Shown here piece by piece: positions 16,100-24,409 of a stretch of DNA of 58,515 nucleotides. The position numbers were made by a program, and so were the translations under genes. How positions within the stretch are numbered: the first letter of the stretch is position 1; each line of letters opens with the position of its first letter. The notes below the pieces were generated by a model, which saw only the letters and a list, made by a program, of their open reading frames with translations, did no database searches and was not told the origin of the DNA. Source of the stretch: Curtobacterium sp. ISL-83 (lineage in GTDB: Bacteria; Actinomycetota; Actinomycetes; Actinomycetales; Microbacteriaceae); assembly GCF_018613895.1 (NCBI RefSeq), contig NZ_JAGGPH010000001.1, forward strand, positions 1-58,515, read 5' to 3'.

Positions 16100-17668
16100 A
16101 TGCAACAGTCCTGCTCGTCCACGTTCCGACGCGGAGCCGCCATCGGCGCCGTGGTCGTGGTCCTCACGACCTCATCGGCGTTCGGCATCGGTGCCGCGAC
16201 CGCATCGGCAGCGCCGGCTGCCGCACCCGCTGCGGCTGGATCGGTGCGCGACGCCCGGACGAGCACCACGTCGACCGCGGCGGCACCGGGCACCACGACG
16301 CCCGCCACCACGACCACGGGGACGCCAGGGGCTGCCGGCACCGCCTCGACCAGCACCGACTCGACCAGCACCGCCTCGACCAGCAGCCCGGACGCCCCGC
16401 CCGCCGGGACGGTCCAGAATGCACCGACGACTCCCACCACCGCCGAGCCCACCGGGTCCGCGACGCAGTCCGCCGCCGACCCGGCCGCGACCCCCGCACC
16501 CACTGCTGCGCCGACGCCGACCACCCTCGACGCGACCGCGCCGGCCGCCCCGGCCGCCCCCACCGCGACCACGACGACCGCCACGATCACGGGGACCGTG
16601 CGGATCGGCCAGGTCCTCCACGTCACGACCACCGGCTTCACGGGAGCGACCACCACCGCGTGGACCAGCAACGGCAAGCCCGCGGGCTCCGAGACGACCT
16701 ACACGATCACCCCCGCGGACGCCGGTCACGTCATCGCCGTCACCGTCTCGAGCACCGTCCAGGGCGAAGCACCCGCCACGGCGTCCACGACGGCAGTGCC
16801 CGACCAGATCGCCTTCACCGAGCAGTCGACGCCCGAGGCTCCCATCCGCCTCGCGTCCACCGCCGGCGAACGGTTCGCACACCAGTTCACGGCCACCGGC
16901 TCCGCGACGGCGCTGCACTACCTCCTGCTCTCCGGCCCGACGGCGTTCCCCGTCCCGGGGAACGACCACCCGATCGCACCGGAGTCCGTGTCCCTCGACG
17001 AGTCCACGGGGTTCCTGAGCGGGGCACCGACGACCGCCGGCGAGTACGACTTCCAGGTGATGGCCGCGAACGGCAACCGTGCGGCCACCGAGTACGTGCA
17101 CCTGTCGGTCCGTCCGGCCGCCGCGAAGACCCTGCAGCTCTTCATCGACGACCCCTCGGACGCGCCGCTCGCCGGTGCGCCGGGCGCGTGGGGACTCGGC
17201 GAGGACGGCCGACTCCTGCGCTACCTCGCCGAGGCGTCCGACGACGCGTCGGGTCCGGTCGACGCGGTCCGTCTGGGCCAGGGCGGATCCCTCGTCATCA
17301 CGACCACCCCGCTCGACGCGTACGGCAACGACACACGGTTGGCGGGAACCCCGACACCGACGGTGACGAGCAGTCGCACCTCGGACGCGGTCGCCGGAGG
17401 AACGAGCGCATGGGACACGGTCGTCCGTTTCCCGGAGGCTGGCCGGAGCACCATCACCGTGACGGACGGCACCCTGACGACCTCCTTCGCGGTCGACGTC
17501 GAGCAGCGCACTGCCGCGTCAGCGGTCGGTCACCACACCGGAGCCGCGCCCCACGGCACGCTCGCCTACACCGGGTCGGACGAATCCGGGCCGCTCGCGT
17601 GGGCGCTCGGCCTGCTCGCCGCGGGCGCCGGCCTGCTGGTGCACCGCCTCCGCCGTCGGCGGATCTGA
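16100..17668 (+). CDS. LAYTG-anchored surface protein A
   Basis: 522-aa secreted cell-wall protein. A signal peptide (residues 1-37, ending ASAAPA) is followed by a 120-residue Thr/Ala/Pro-rich stalk. A putative Ig-like region then carries the motif QIAFTEQSTPEAPIRLASTAG plus FLSGAPTTAGEYDFQVMA, typical of putative-Ig (He_PIG) repeats. The C-terminus is a sortase-type signal: LAYTG, then a hydrophobic helix, then HRLRRRR. AGGGGG lies just before the ATG. It is first of three tandem paralogues; no sortase gene is seen in the window. The function (adhesion or other) cannot be read. Confidence 0.85.
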   Translation: MQQSCSSTFRRGAAIGAVVVVLTTSSAFGIGAATASAAPAAAPAAAGSVRDARTSTTSTAAAPGTTTPATTTTGTPGAAGTASTSTDSTSTASTSSPDAPPAGTVQNAPTTPTTAEPTGSATQSAADPAATPAPTAAPTPTTLDATAPAAPAAPTATTTTATITGTVRIGQVLHVTTTGFTGATTTAWTSNGKPAGSETTYTITPADAGHVIAVTVSSTVQGEAPATASTTAVPDQIAFTEQSTPEAPIRLASTAGERFAHQFTATGSATALHYLLLSGPTAFPVPGNDHPIAPESVSLDESTGFLSGAPTTAGEYDFQVMAANGNRAATEYVHLSVRPAAAKTLQLFIDDPSDAPLAGAPGAWGLGEDGRLLRYLAEASDDASGPVDAVRLGQGGSLVITTTPLDAYGNDTRLAGTPTPTVTSSRTSDAVAGGTSAWDTVVRFPEAGRSTITVTDGTLTTSFAVDVEQRTAASAVGHHTGAAPHGTLAYTGSDESGPLAWALGLLAAGAGLLVHRLRRRRI

Positions 17669-17675
17669 CCCGACT

Positions 17676-17810
17676 GGGAGGCACGGGGCCGTCCGCCAGG
17701 ACCCGTCCGGGAGGCACGGGGCCCGTCCGCCAGGACCCGACCAGGAGGCACGGGGTCGGTCCGCCAGGACCCGACCAGGAGGCACGGAGCGCGTCCGTCA
17801 GGACCCGCCC
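17676..17810. repeat. 33/34-bp tandem repeat, four units
   Basis: Units start at 17676 (33 bp), 17709, 17743 and 17777 (34 bp each), with core GGAGGCACGGGG followed by GTCCGCCAGGACCCG. They fill the first part of the 332-bp gap between surface genes A and B; the rest of the gap (17820-18000) holds the leader of gene B and no gene. The core resembles the dispersed GGGAGGC motif. Confidence 0.85.
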
Positions 17811-17818
17811 CGTGCCTC
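17778..17818 (+). terminator. Hairpin made from last tandem repeat
   Basis: GGAGGCACGG in the fourth unit (17778-17787) pairs perfectly with CCGTGCCTCC (17809-17818). The other three units could pair with the same right arm, giving alternative hairpins. A likely terminator for surface gene A. Confidence 0.5.
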
Positions 17819-17984
17819 CGTGCTGTGCCCGGGAGGACCCCTGCACCAGACCTGTGGAAAACCCCAGGTGACAACGGCGTTTCCGTGACGAAACCGCAAC
17901 ATTTCCGACCACTCGCCACGGGCCTCCAGGCCCTAGATTGCAACTGCACGGAGGCGGGTCCCGCCCCGGCACCTCAGTTCGTTT

Positions 17985-18000
17985 CCCAGGGGGGAATCTC
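17985..18000 (+). promoter_or_regulatory. Conserved leader/ribosome binding site of surface genes
   Basis: All three surface genes share a strikingly G-rich leader next to the start: CCCAGGGGGATCCC before gene A, CCCAGGGGGGAATCTC before gene B, CCCTGGGGGGGAAACCC before gene C. This is stronger than ordinary Shine-Dalgarno spacing in this window and suggests common ancestry of the leader. Confidence 0.5.
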
Positions 18001-19323
18001 ATGCAGCAATCCCGCGTGTCCGCAGCTCGACGCATGGCATCCGTCGGCGTAGCCGTCGCCATCGTCGCGGCATCCTCGGCCTTCGGCATCGGCGCGGTCA
18101 GCGCCGTCGCCGCACCCGAGGCGTCCTCGACGCCCGCGTCGACGACAGCGACACCCGCATCGACGACACCGGCACCGTCCACGACGCACGCGTCGACGAC
18201 GGCACGACCGGCCGCGACGACAGCGACACCGAGCGCGACGCCCACGGCGGCCCCGCTCGCCTTCACGGAGCCGTCGACCCAGGCGGCGCCCCTCGCGCTG
18301 ACCGCCACGGTCGGCACCCCGTTCAGCCACACCTTCCACACCACCGGCGGCAACGGCACCGTCGCGTACGCCATCCAGGACGCCCCGTCCGCGGCCTACA
18401 CCGTCAACGTCGAGACCGGCGTGCTCAGCGGCACACCGCCGACGGCGGGGACGTTCACCTTCGAGGTCGTCGCCCTGAGCGGGTCGACGCAGGTGACGGA
18501 GTACGTCCGCCTGACCGTCGCGCAGGCGCCGTTGGCCTTCACGGAGCCGTCCACCAAGACGACACCGCTGCAGCTCACCGCGACCGCCGGCGTGCCGTTC
18601 TCGCACACGTTCCACACGACGGGGGGCAACGGAACCGTCGGGTACGCGCTCCAGGCCGAGCCGAAGCACGACTTCTCGGTGAACGTGGACACCGGGGTCC
18701 TCAGCGGCTCCACCACCGAGGCCGGTGTCCAGGACCTGCAGGTCGTCGCACTGAGCGGTGGCACGCAGGTCACCGAGTGGGTCCAGCTGACCGTCAAGCC
18801 GGCTGCTCCCGTCGGGGTCCTCACCATCGTCGGCACCGGGTCGGCGAACGCGAACGCGTGGGAGGTCGCCCCGAACGGCACCATCACCCAGTACGGTCCG
18901 GGAGAGACCAAGGAGCAGACGGTGACCTCGATCCCCGCGCAGCAGGGCTCGACGCTGTACGTGAGCGGCCTCGCCGTAGACCGGTTCGGCAACAGGACCA
19001 CCCCGTGGACCGGGGCCGGCGTCCCGATGTCGACGGTCACGAGCTCGGTCGCATCGGACCGCATCACGTGGCTGCCGTCGAAGTACTCGTCCTCGGTGAC
19101 GTTCGTGCACGCATCTCCGCACACGATCACCATCCGTGAGGGTGGGGCCACGACCTCGTTCCTCGTGACCGTGCAGCCGACGGTGGTGACGATCGCTGCG
19201 GGTTCCGGTGGCGAGCTCGCCTACACCGGCGCTGACGTGTCCGGTCCACTGACCGGTGCCGTCGGCTTGCTGCTCGGTGGCATCGCGCTGCTCATCCACC
19301 GGCTGCGTCGTCGTCGCGTCTGA
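18001..19323 (+). CDS. LAYTG-anchored surface protein B with two Ig-like repeats
   Basis: 440-aa secreted protein. A signal peptide (about residues 1-38) and a short Thr/Ala-rich stalk are followed by two tandem Ig-like repeats of about 96 residues. Each repeat has the pattern FTEPST...PL.LTAT.G.PFSHTFHTTGGNGTV...GVLSG...TEAG..., which resembles putative-Ig (He_PIG) domains. A further beta-rich region follows, and the C-terminus is LAYTG, a hydrophobic helix and RLRRRR. The ATG at 18001 follows the G-rich leader. It is the middle paralogue of three. Confidence 0.87.
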   Translation: MQQSRVSAARRMASVGVAVAIVAASSAFGIGAVSAVAAPEASSTPASTTATPASTTPAPSTTHASTTARPAATTATPSATPTAAPLAFTEPSTQAAPLALTATVGTPFSHTFHTTGGNGTVAYAIQDAPSAAYTVNVETGVLSGTPPTAGTFTFEVVALSGSTQVTEYVRLTVAQAPLAFTEPSTKTTPLQLTATAGVPFSHTFHTTGGNGTVGYALQAEPKHDFSVNVDTGVLSGSTTEAGVQDLQVVALSGGTQVTEWVQLTVKPAAPVGVLTIVGTGSANANAWEVAPNGTITQYGPGETKEQTVTSIPAQQGSTLYVSGLAVDRFGNRTTPWTGAGVPMSTVTSSVASDRITWLPSKYSSSVTFVHASPHTITIREGGATTSFLVTVQPTVVTIAAGSGGELAYTGADVSGPLTGAVGLLLGGIALLIHRLRRRRV

Positions 19324-19369
19324 TCGACGGCCCTGACCGGGCGTGAACCGGGGTGACCCGGGGATGACG

Positions 19370-19401
19370 GGAGGCGCGGTGCCAGCTGGCACCGCGCCTC
19401 C
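19370..19401 (+). terminator. Long perfect palindrome after surface gene B
   Basis: GGAGGCGCGGTGCC (19370-19383) pairs perfectly with GGCACCGCGCCTCC (19388-19401) across AGCT. It contains the TGCCAGCTGGCA palindrome also found at 6206. A probable terminator of surface gene B. Confidence 0.75.
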
Positions 19402-19577
19402 TGTTCGTTGCTGGTCCGGTGATGTGCGGTCCCCCGCACGCACCCCCAACATGGTCACATTTCGGTCAACTCGGTCCTCGGGGAAGCTGAACGCCAGTAC
19501 GCTCCGAAGACGCCGATTCTCGGCGGATTCATATGATCCGGCACCCGACCGGACCTGATCCCCTGGGGGGGAAACCC

Positions 19578-21104
19578 GTGCATCGCAACACCTCCGCCGT
19601 CCGCCGCGCGTGCGCCGTCGGCACCACCATCGCCCTCGTCGGCCTGACCACCGGCCTCGGCGTGTTCTCGGCCTCGACCGCGTACGCCGTCGACGCACCG
19701 TCTGCTGTCTCCGCCTCGGCGTCGCCGACCGATGCCGCGACCGGCGTCGCCGACCCGGCTGCGTCGCCGAGCCCCACGGCGAGCGCCAGCCCGGACGCTC
19801 CCGTGACTGGCGCCCCCACGCCGATCACGACCGCGCCGTCGAAGCCCAACGCGGTCGAGCTCGCGCCTGCCGTCCCGGACCCGAGCGCGACCCCGTCGGC
19901 GACGACGCCGCAGCCCTCCACTCCCGCGGCGACCCCCGCGGCGGCCGGCACCGTGACGATCTCCGGTGACGCGAAGGTCGGCGTCACGCTGCACGCCGAG
20001 ACGACCGGCTTCGTCGGTCCGCACACGTACAGCTGGACCCGCGACGACGCGACCACCACGGTCGTCTCCACGGACGACTTCTACAAGGTGACGACGGACG
20101 ACATCGGACACGTCCTGACCCTGACGGTCACGGACACGCTGGCCGGAACGTCGTCGTCCGACGCCACCGCGACGGTCACCCAGGACGTCGCGTTCGCGGA
20201 CGCTGCGACCAACACCGTCGACACCCCCCTCGAGATCACGGCCACCGCCGGTGCCGCGTACTCGCACGACTTCGCGGTCGCGCAGGGCAGCGGCACCGTG
20301 ACCTACTCGATCGGGTACTCCTACCCGGACGAGGTCGACCCGACCGACCCGACGGACCAGCCGTCGAACTACCTGCCGGACGGCGTGACCTTCGACCCGT
20401 CGACGGGCGCGTTCAGCGCCACGTCCTACTCGGCGGGCAGCTACGAGTTCACCGTGATCGCGTCGAACGGCACGTCGACCGCGACCGAGTACGTGGACGT
20501 CACGATCAACCCGGGCAAGGCCGTCGGTGTCATGGCCGCCGCGACCGACCTGTCGTCCGAGGAACTGTTCACCAGCGGCAAGTCCGGGCACTTCTGGATC
20601 ATCGCGCCGGACGGCAGCATCACGACGGTCTCGGTGTCGAGCGACCCCAACGCCGAGCCGACCTTCACCCCCGGTGGCCAGCCGACCGTGAAGCAGGGCC
20701 AGTCGCTCTGGATCCAGGGCAACGCCGTCGACCAGTACGGCAACGACACCGCGCCGGTCGACCCCGAGACGGGGAACGACGTCCAGCCCGTCGTGACGAG
20801 TGACGTCGCGAGCGACCAGATCTCCTTCGACGAGAACGAGTTCGCCAACAAGGTGACGTTCCCGCACGCGTCGACCCACCACCTCACGGTCGCACAGCAG
20901 GACGTCTCGGTGTCCTTCGCGGTCACCGTCGTCCCGACCGCGACCACCATCGCGGTGGTCCACCCGGTCGCGCCGACCACCGGCGAGCTCGCCTACACCG
21001 GCTCCGACGCCACCGGCGCGCTCCCCTGGGCGCTCGGCCTGCTCGTCGCCGGTGCCGGTCTGATCGGTGCTCGCACGCTGCGTCGCCGTCGCGCCCAGCG
21101 CTGA
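19578..21104 (+). CDS. LAYTG-anchored surface protein C
   Basis: 508-aa secreted protein of the same family as its two upstream neighbours. The signal peptide ends near STAYA, then comes a Ala/Thr/Ser/Pro-rich stalk. An Ig-like segment (about residues 120-180, TISGDAKVGVTLHAETTGFVG) is followed by a putative-Ig repeat (DTPLEITATAGAAYSHDFAV ... FDPSTGAFSATSYSAGSYEF). The C-terminus is LAYTG, a hydrophobic helix and RTLRRRRAQR. The GTG at 19578 follows the G-rich leader; earlier in-frame starts would disrupt the signal peptide. Confidence 0.85.
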   Translation: MHRNTSAVRRACAVGTTIALVGLTTGLGVFSASTAYAVDAPSAVSASASPTDAATGVADPAASPSPTASASPDAPVTGAPTPITTAPSKPNAVELAPAVPDPSATPSATTPQPSTPAATPAAAGTVTISGDAKVGVTLHAETTGFVGPHTYSWTRDDATTTVVSTDDFYKVTTDDIGHVLTLTVTDTLAGTSSSDATATVTQDVAFADAATNTVDTPLEITATAGAAYSHDFAVAQGSGTVTYSIGYSYPDEVDPTDPTDQPSNYLPDGVTFDPSTGAFSATSYSAGSYEFTVIASNGTSTATEYVDVTINPGKAVGVMAAATDLSSEELFTSGKSGHFWIIAPDGSITTVSVSSDPNAEPTFTPGGQPTVKQGQSLWIQGNAVDQYGNDTAPVDPETGNDVQPVVTSDVASDQISFDENEFANKVTFPHASTHHLTVAQQDVSVSFAVTVVPTATTIAVVHPVAPTTGELAYTGSDATGALPWALGLLVAGAGLIGARTLRRRRAQR

Positions 21105-21131
21105 TCCAGTCACCCAGCGCTGATCCAGTCA
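21094..21131. repeat. 19-bp perfect tandem duplication over the stop codon
   Basis: CCCAGCGCTGATCCAGTCA occurs twice in direct succession (21094-21112 and 21113-21131). The first copy contains the stop codon (21102-21104) of surface gene C. A recent slippage-type duplication is likely. Confidence 0.9.
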
Positions 21132-21166
21132 CCGGCTGGCGCCCACGGGCGCTGACCTGACAGCGT

Positions 21167-21202
21167 CTCCCGTCCGATCCGTGCCCGCGGACCGGACGGG
21201 AG
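21167..21202 (+). terminator. Hairpin formed by two opposed GGACGGGAG motifs
   Basis: CTCCCGTCCG (21167-21176) pairs perfectly with CGGACGGGAG (21193-21202). The right arm is an exact GGACGGGAGGC (21194-21204). It follows surface gene C and precedes a run of 14 C (21206-21219). A second inverted repeat (GGCCCCGC 21221-21228 with GCGGGGCC 21246-21253) follows. Confidence 0.6.
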
Positions 21203-21205
21203 GCT

Positions 21206-21219
21206 CCCCCCCCCCCCCC
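21206..21219. other. Homopolymer run of 14 C
   Basis: Fourteen consecutive C bases between surface gene C and the reductase gene. The length may vary in the genome or reflect a sequencing artefact; it lies about 75 bp upstream of the ATG at 21295. Confidence 0.9.
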
Positions 21220-21294
21220 GGCCCCGCACCGCCCCTCCCGGCGGCGCGGGGCCGCTTCCGTCTGCGGTCGGCCGGAGATCGGTAGCGTTGCTGC

Positions 21295-21939
21295 ATGCCC
21301 ACCCTGCTGCACATCGACTCCTCGGCCGACCTCGCCCACTCCCGCTCGCGCGGCCTCACCGCCGCGTTCGCCGACGCCTGGCGTGCGCGCGGACCCGAGT
21401 ACACGGTCGTCCGTCGCGACCTGCACACCGATCCGCTCCCGCACCTCGAGACGTCGGCGCTGCACTGGGCGGCGGCCGACCGCACCGACGCGGAGGTCGT
21501 GCCCGCCGACGCCGAACAGCTGCGACAGGCCGTCATCGACGAGCTCCTCGCCGCTGACGCGGTCGTGGTGGGTGCTCCCCTCTACAACTACACGCTGCCG
21601 TCGACGCTCAAGGCGTGGATCGACCGCATCCACGTCCCCGGGGTGCTCGCGCCCGCGGTCGAGGGCGGTGCCCAGCCCCTCGCCGGGCGGCCGGTCGTGA
21701 CGGTCGTCACCCGTGGTGGCACCTACGACGTCGGCACACCGACGGAGACCTGGGACCACGGGTCGCCGGTGCTCGACATCGTCCTCGGCTCGGCCCTCGG
21801 CATGCGGGTGTACCCGGTGATCGCGAGCGCGACCCTCGCCGACCGCCTGCCCGGACTGGCCCCGCTCGCGGACCGCGCCCGTGCGGAGTACGCGGACGCC
21901 AGGACGACGCTGGAGCGCCTGGCTGCCACGCTCGACTGA
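21295..21939 (+). CDS. FMN-dependent NADH:quinone/azo reductase (flavodoxin-like fold)
   Basis: 214-aa flavoprotein of AzoR type. It begins with the FMN phosphate-binding motif HIDSSADLAHSRSRGL, followed by VVVGAPLYNYTLPSTLKAWIDRI, the classic azoreductase dimer and flavin contact motif, and VVTVVTRGGTY. It reduces quinones or azo compounds with NAD(P)H. The ATG at 21295 is the natural start. It ends three bases before the convergent MBL hydrolase gene. Confidence 0.9.
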   Translation: MPTLLHIDSSADLAHSRSRGLTAAFADAWRARGPEYTVVRRDLHTDPLPHLETSALHWAAADRTDAEVVPADAEQLRQAVIDELLAADAVVVGAPLYNYTLPSTLKAWIDRIHVPGVLAPAVEGGAQPLAGRPVVTVVTRGGTYDVGTPTETWDHGSPVLDIVLGSALGMRVYPVIASATLADRLPGLAPLADRARAEYADARTTLERLAATLD

Positions 21940-21942
21940 GGG

Positions 21943-22986
21943 TCAGCCCCGGCGGAGCTCGCCGAGCCGGCCGATCAGGTCGGCGTGGAACGCGGTCTGC
22001 GTCAGCGCGCTCGCGAGCAGGAACCCGGACATCGACGCGATGCCACCGCTGAACGGCACGCGCGAGGCCACCTCGAACAGCGTCGGGGCATCGAGCTCGT
22101 CGAGCGCCCGAGCGACGTGGCGCGACCGCTCCTCGCGGTGGCGTGCCAGCGTCCGGGCCCGGGTGACGACGTCCCGGAACCGGTACTCGTGGCCCGGGCA
22201 GACCTCGTACGTGCCGTACTCGTCGAGCCGGGCGAGGGACGCGAGGTAGTCGCCCAGCGGGTTCGTCGCGGTCCGGCCCCCGAGGCCGATCCCCGGGTTG
22301 ATCCGCGGCAGCACGTGGTCGCCGGTGAAGAGCAGGCCGTCGGCTGCGTCGACGAAGCACACGTGTCCGGCGGTGTGCCCGGGCGTCCAGAGGGTCGTGA
22401 GCGTCCGTCCGGCGATCGGGAGCACGTCCCCGTCGTCCAGCAGGAGGTCGGCGTACGGCTCCTCCGTCTGGCCGTCGCCCATCCGGCGGCCACTCCCCCA
22501 GGCGTCCACCACACCAGCGCGCAGCGACTCCGGGATGCCCCAGGTCGCGATGTCGGCGTCGTTCGCCCGCCCGTCCTCGGCCTCACGCCGGAGCGCGTCG
22601 ACCTCGAGCCGGTGCATCGCGACCCGCGCACCCGTCGCGCGCCGGACCGCCGCGGCGGCGGCCAGGTGGTCGACGTGCAGGTGCGTGACCGCGACGAGGG
22701 TGACCTGGTCAAGGGAGCGGCCGATCTCCCGGAGCCCCTCGCGCAGGGCGGGCAGCGCGTCGTCGTCGCTCCACCCGGGGTCGATGAGGGTGAGCGAACC
22801 GTCCGACCCCTCGATCACGTAGACCAGGGTCGCGTCCGGGAAGCCGGCCCGGAACGGCACCGAGACGGTCCAGACGCCGGGGCGCACGAGTTCGGCCGGC
22901 GGCAGGACACCGTCGCGTCGGGCGGCTGCCTGCACGGCGCTGATCGGTTCCGGAGCAGGCGCTGCCGGCGGGGGCACGGTCGTCAC
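21943..22986 (-). CDS. MBL-fold metallohydrolase
   Basis: 347-aa metallo-beta-lactamase-fold hydrolase. The zinc motif THLHVDHL is clear, with the substrate-facing segments IDPGW (first strand loop), TPGHTAGHV and FTGDHVL (third and fourth metal ligand regions). It resembles the lactonase/glyoxalase II-like branch with a C-terminal helical extension. The GTG at 22986 is the farthest start; the first ~30 residues are Pro/Ala-rich. Substrate unknown. It shares a 3-bp gap with the reductase gene and diverges from the ligase gene. Confidence 0.88.
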   Translation of the reverse strand: MTTVPPPAAPAPEPISAVQAAARRDGVLPPAELVRPGVWTVSVPFRAGFPDATLVYVIEGSDGSLTLIDPGWSDDDALPALREGLREIGRSLDQVTLVAVTHLHVDHLAAAAAVRRATGARVAMHRLEVDALRREAEDGRANDADIATWGIPESLRAGVVDAWGSGRRMGDGQTEEPYADLLLDDGDVLPIAGRTLTTLWTPGHTAGHVCFVDAADGLLFTGDHVLPRINPGIGLGGRTATNPLGDYLASLARLDEYGTYEVCPGHEYRFRDVVTRARTLARHREERSRHVARALDELDAPTLFEVASRVPFSGGIASMSGFLLASALTQTAFHADLIGRLGELRRG

Positions 22987-23030
22987 CTGACAACCCTAAT
23001 GACGCACCCGACCCCGGTCAGGCGAGCCGC

Positions 23031-23041
23031 GCCTCCCGTCC
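23031..23041 (-). repeat. Dispersed motif GGACGGGAGGC (copy 4)
   Basis: Exact copy in the short gap between the MBL hydrolase and ligase genes, read as GGACGGGAGGCGCGG on the minus strand. Confidence 0.7.
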
Positions 23042-23073
23042 GCCACCCCGCCCGCACCGTGTACACAGGTCGC

Positions 23074-24117
23074 ATGGACATCGCACCGATGCTCGCCAAG
23101 GCCGTGCCCGACGTTCCCGAACCCGACTCCGTCCGCGGCGGCCTCCGCTACGAACCGAAGTGGGACGGCTTCCGCGGGATCGTCACCGTCGACGGCGACT
23201 CCGTCGAGATCGGCAGTCGCGGCGCGAAGCCCCTCACCCGGTACTTCCCCGAGCTCGTCGACGCCTTCCGCTCCCAGTTCGGCGGCCGCGAGCACCCGGT
23301 CGTCCTCGACGGCGAGGTCATCCTGCGCACCGGCGAGCCCGGCGCGGAGCACCTCGACTGGGAGGCGCTGTCGCAACGCATCCACCCCGCCGCCTCGCGG
23401 ATCGCGAAGCTCAGCGTCGAGACCCCCGCGCAGTTCGTCGCCTTCGACCTCCTCGCCGCCGACGGCGAGGACCTGACCGCCCTGCCCTTCGACGAGCGCC
23501 GCGAACGACTCGAGCACCTCCTCCCGGACATCGCGGACCCGCTCTTCGTCACGCGCACCACCCTCGACGTCGCGCTCGCCCGCGAGTGGCTCACCACCTT
23601 CGAGGGCGCCGGCCTGGACGGCGTCGTCGCGAAACCGCGCGCGAAGCCGTACGAGCCCGGGAAACGGTCGATGCTCAAGATCAAGCACCACCGGACCGCG
23701 GACGTCGTGGCGATCGGCTACCGGGTCCACAAGAGCGGGAGCGGCGTCGGCTCGCTGCTGCTCGGCCTGTACGGCGACGACGGCGAGCTCCGCCAGGTGG
23801 GCGGTGTCTCCGCCTTCTCCGACAAGCGACGGCTCGCCCTGGTGGACGAGCTCGACCCCGTCGTGCTCCGCGATGCGGACGGGAGGCCCGTCACCAGTTC
23901 CGGGGAACGCTCACGGTTCTCGTCGGGTCGCGACACGTCGTTCGTCCGGCTGGCGCCGGAACTGGTGCTCGAGGTGCGGTACGACCAGATGGAGGGCGAC
24001 CGGTTCCGGCACACGGTCCAGTTCGAACGGTGGCGTCCGGACCGCGACGCCGAGTCCTGCCGGTTCGACCAGCTCGAGGTCCCGACCGCCTACGACCTGC
24101 GAGCGGTCCTCAATTGA
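23074..24117 (+). CDS. ATP-dependent DNA ligase (LigC-like)
   Basis: 347-aa ATP-dependent DNA ligase. The adenylation motif I is EPKWDGFRG with the catalytic lysine at K29, followed by SRG (motif Ia), VLDGEVI (motif III), FVAFDLLA (motif IIIa), GVVAKPR (motif IV) and MLKIKHH (motif V). A C-terminal OB-fold region completes it. It seals nicks, and in actinobacteria such short LigC-type ligases support base-excision repair and end joining. A LigD-type polymerase gene lies 470 bp downstream on the other strand. No Ku gene is in the window. Confidence 0.92.
   Translation: MDIAPMLAKAVPDVPEPDSVRGGLRYEPKWDGFRGIVTVDGDSVEIGSRGAKPLTRYFPELVDAFRSQFGGREHPVVLDGEVILRTGEPGAEHLDWEALSQRIHPAASRIAKLSVETPAQFVAFDLLAADGEDLTALPFDERRERLEHLLPDIADPLFVTRTTLDVALAREWLTTFEGAGLDGVVAKPRAKPYEPGKRSMLKIKHHRTADVVAIGYRVHKSGSGVGSLLLGLYGDDGELRQVGGVSAFSDKRRLALVDELDPVVLRDADGRPVTSSGERSRFSSGRDTSFVRLAPELVLEVRYDQMEGDRFRHTVQFERWRPDRDAESCRFDQLEVPTAYDLRAVLN
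23877..23887 (+). repeat. Dispersed motif GGACGGGAGGC (copy 5, inside ligase gene)
   Basis: Exact copy within the ligase coding frame, encoding part of DADGRPVTS. Shows that the motif is not limited to intergenic DNA. Confidence 0.7.
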
Positions 24118-24148
24118 CCCTTGCTCTGTCCGTTCCACGCTCGTACCA

Positions 24149-24170
24149 TTCACGTAGTTAGGTGAACTAG
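24149..24170. promoter_or_regulatory. AT-rich promoter/operator region with overlapping inverted repeats
   Basis: TTCAC (24149-24153) pairs with GTGAA (24162-24166), and TAGTT (24155-24159) pairs with AACTA (24165-24169). This compact, comparatively AT-rich stretch lies about 80 bp upstream of the small membrane-protein gene at 24248 and could be its promoter and operator. Confidence 0.35.
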
Positions 24171-24247
24171 GCACTCCGTGGAAGCATCAGACCACGAGGT
24201 CGTCGGGCGGTGCACAACCGCCCCGGATGCACAGAACGGGGATCGAC

Positions 24248-24409
24248 ATGAGTTCCAGCCTGATCGTCAGGAGCGCACAGCGCAGCCCGTTCACGGAGCT
24301 CCGTGAGGCGCGGCACCTGCGAGTGCTGCAGATCAGCGCGGTGGTCAGTGCCCTCGCCGGCATCACCGCCACGGCACTCGCGCTCGTCACCGTCGGGCTG
24401 GGTGCCTGA
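24248..24409 (+). CDS. Small single-pass membrane protein (53 aa)
   Basis: A 53-aa product starting MSSSLIVRS, with a soluble basic N-terminal half and one predicted transmembrane segment (ISAVVSALAGITATALALVTVG). The ATG has GGGGA at six-base spacing. An earlier ATG at 24227 lies upstream of that site and is not preferred. It overlaps the next small frame by one base (TGATG). No family is recognised. Confidence 0.55.
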   Translation: MSSSLIVRSAQRSPFTELREARHLRVLQISAVVSALAGITATALALVTVGLGA

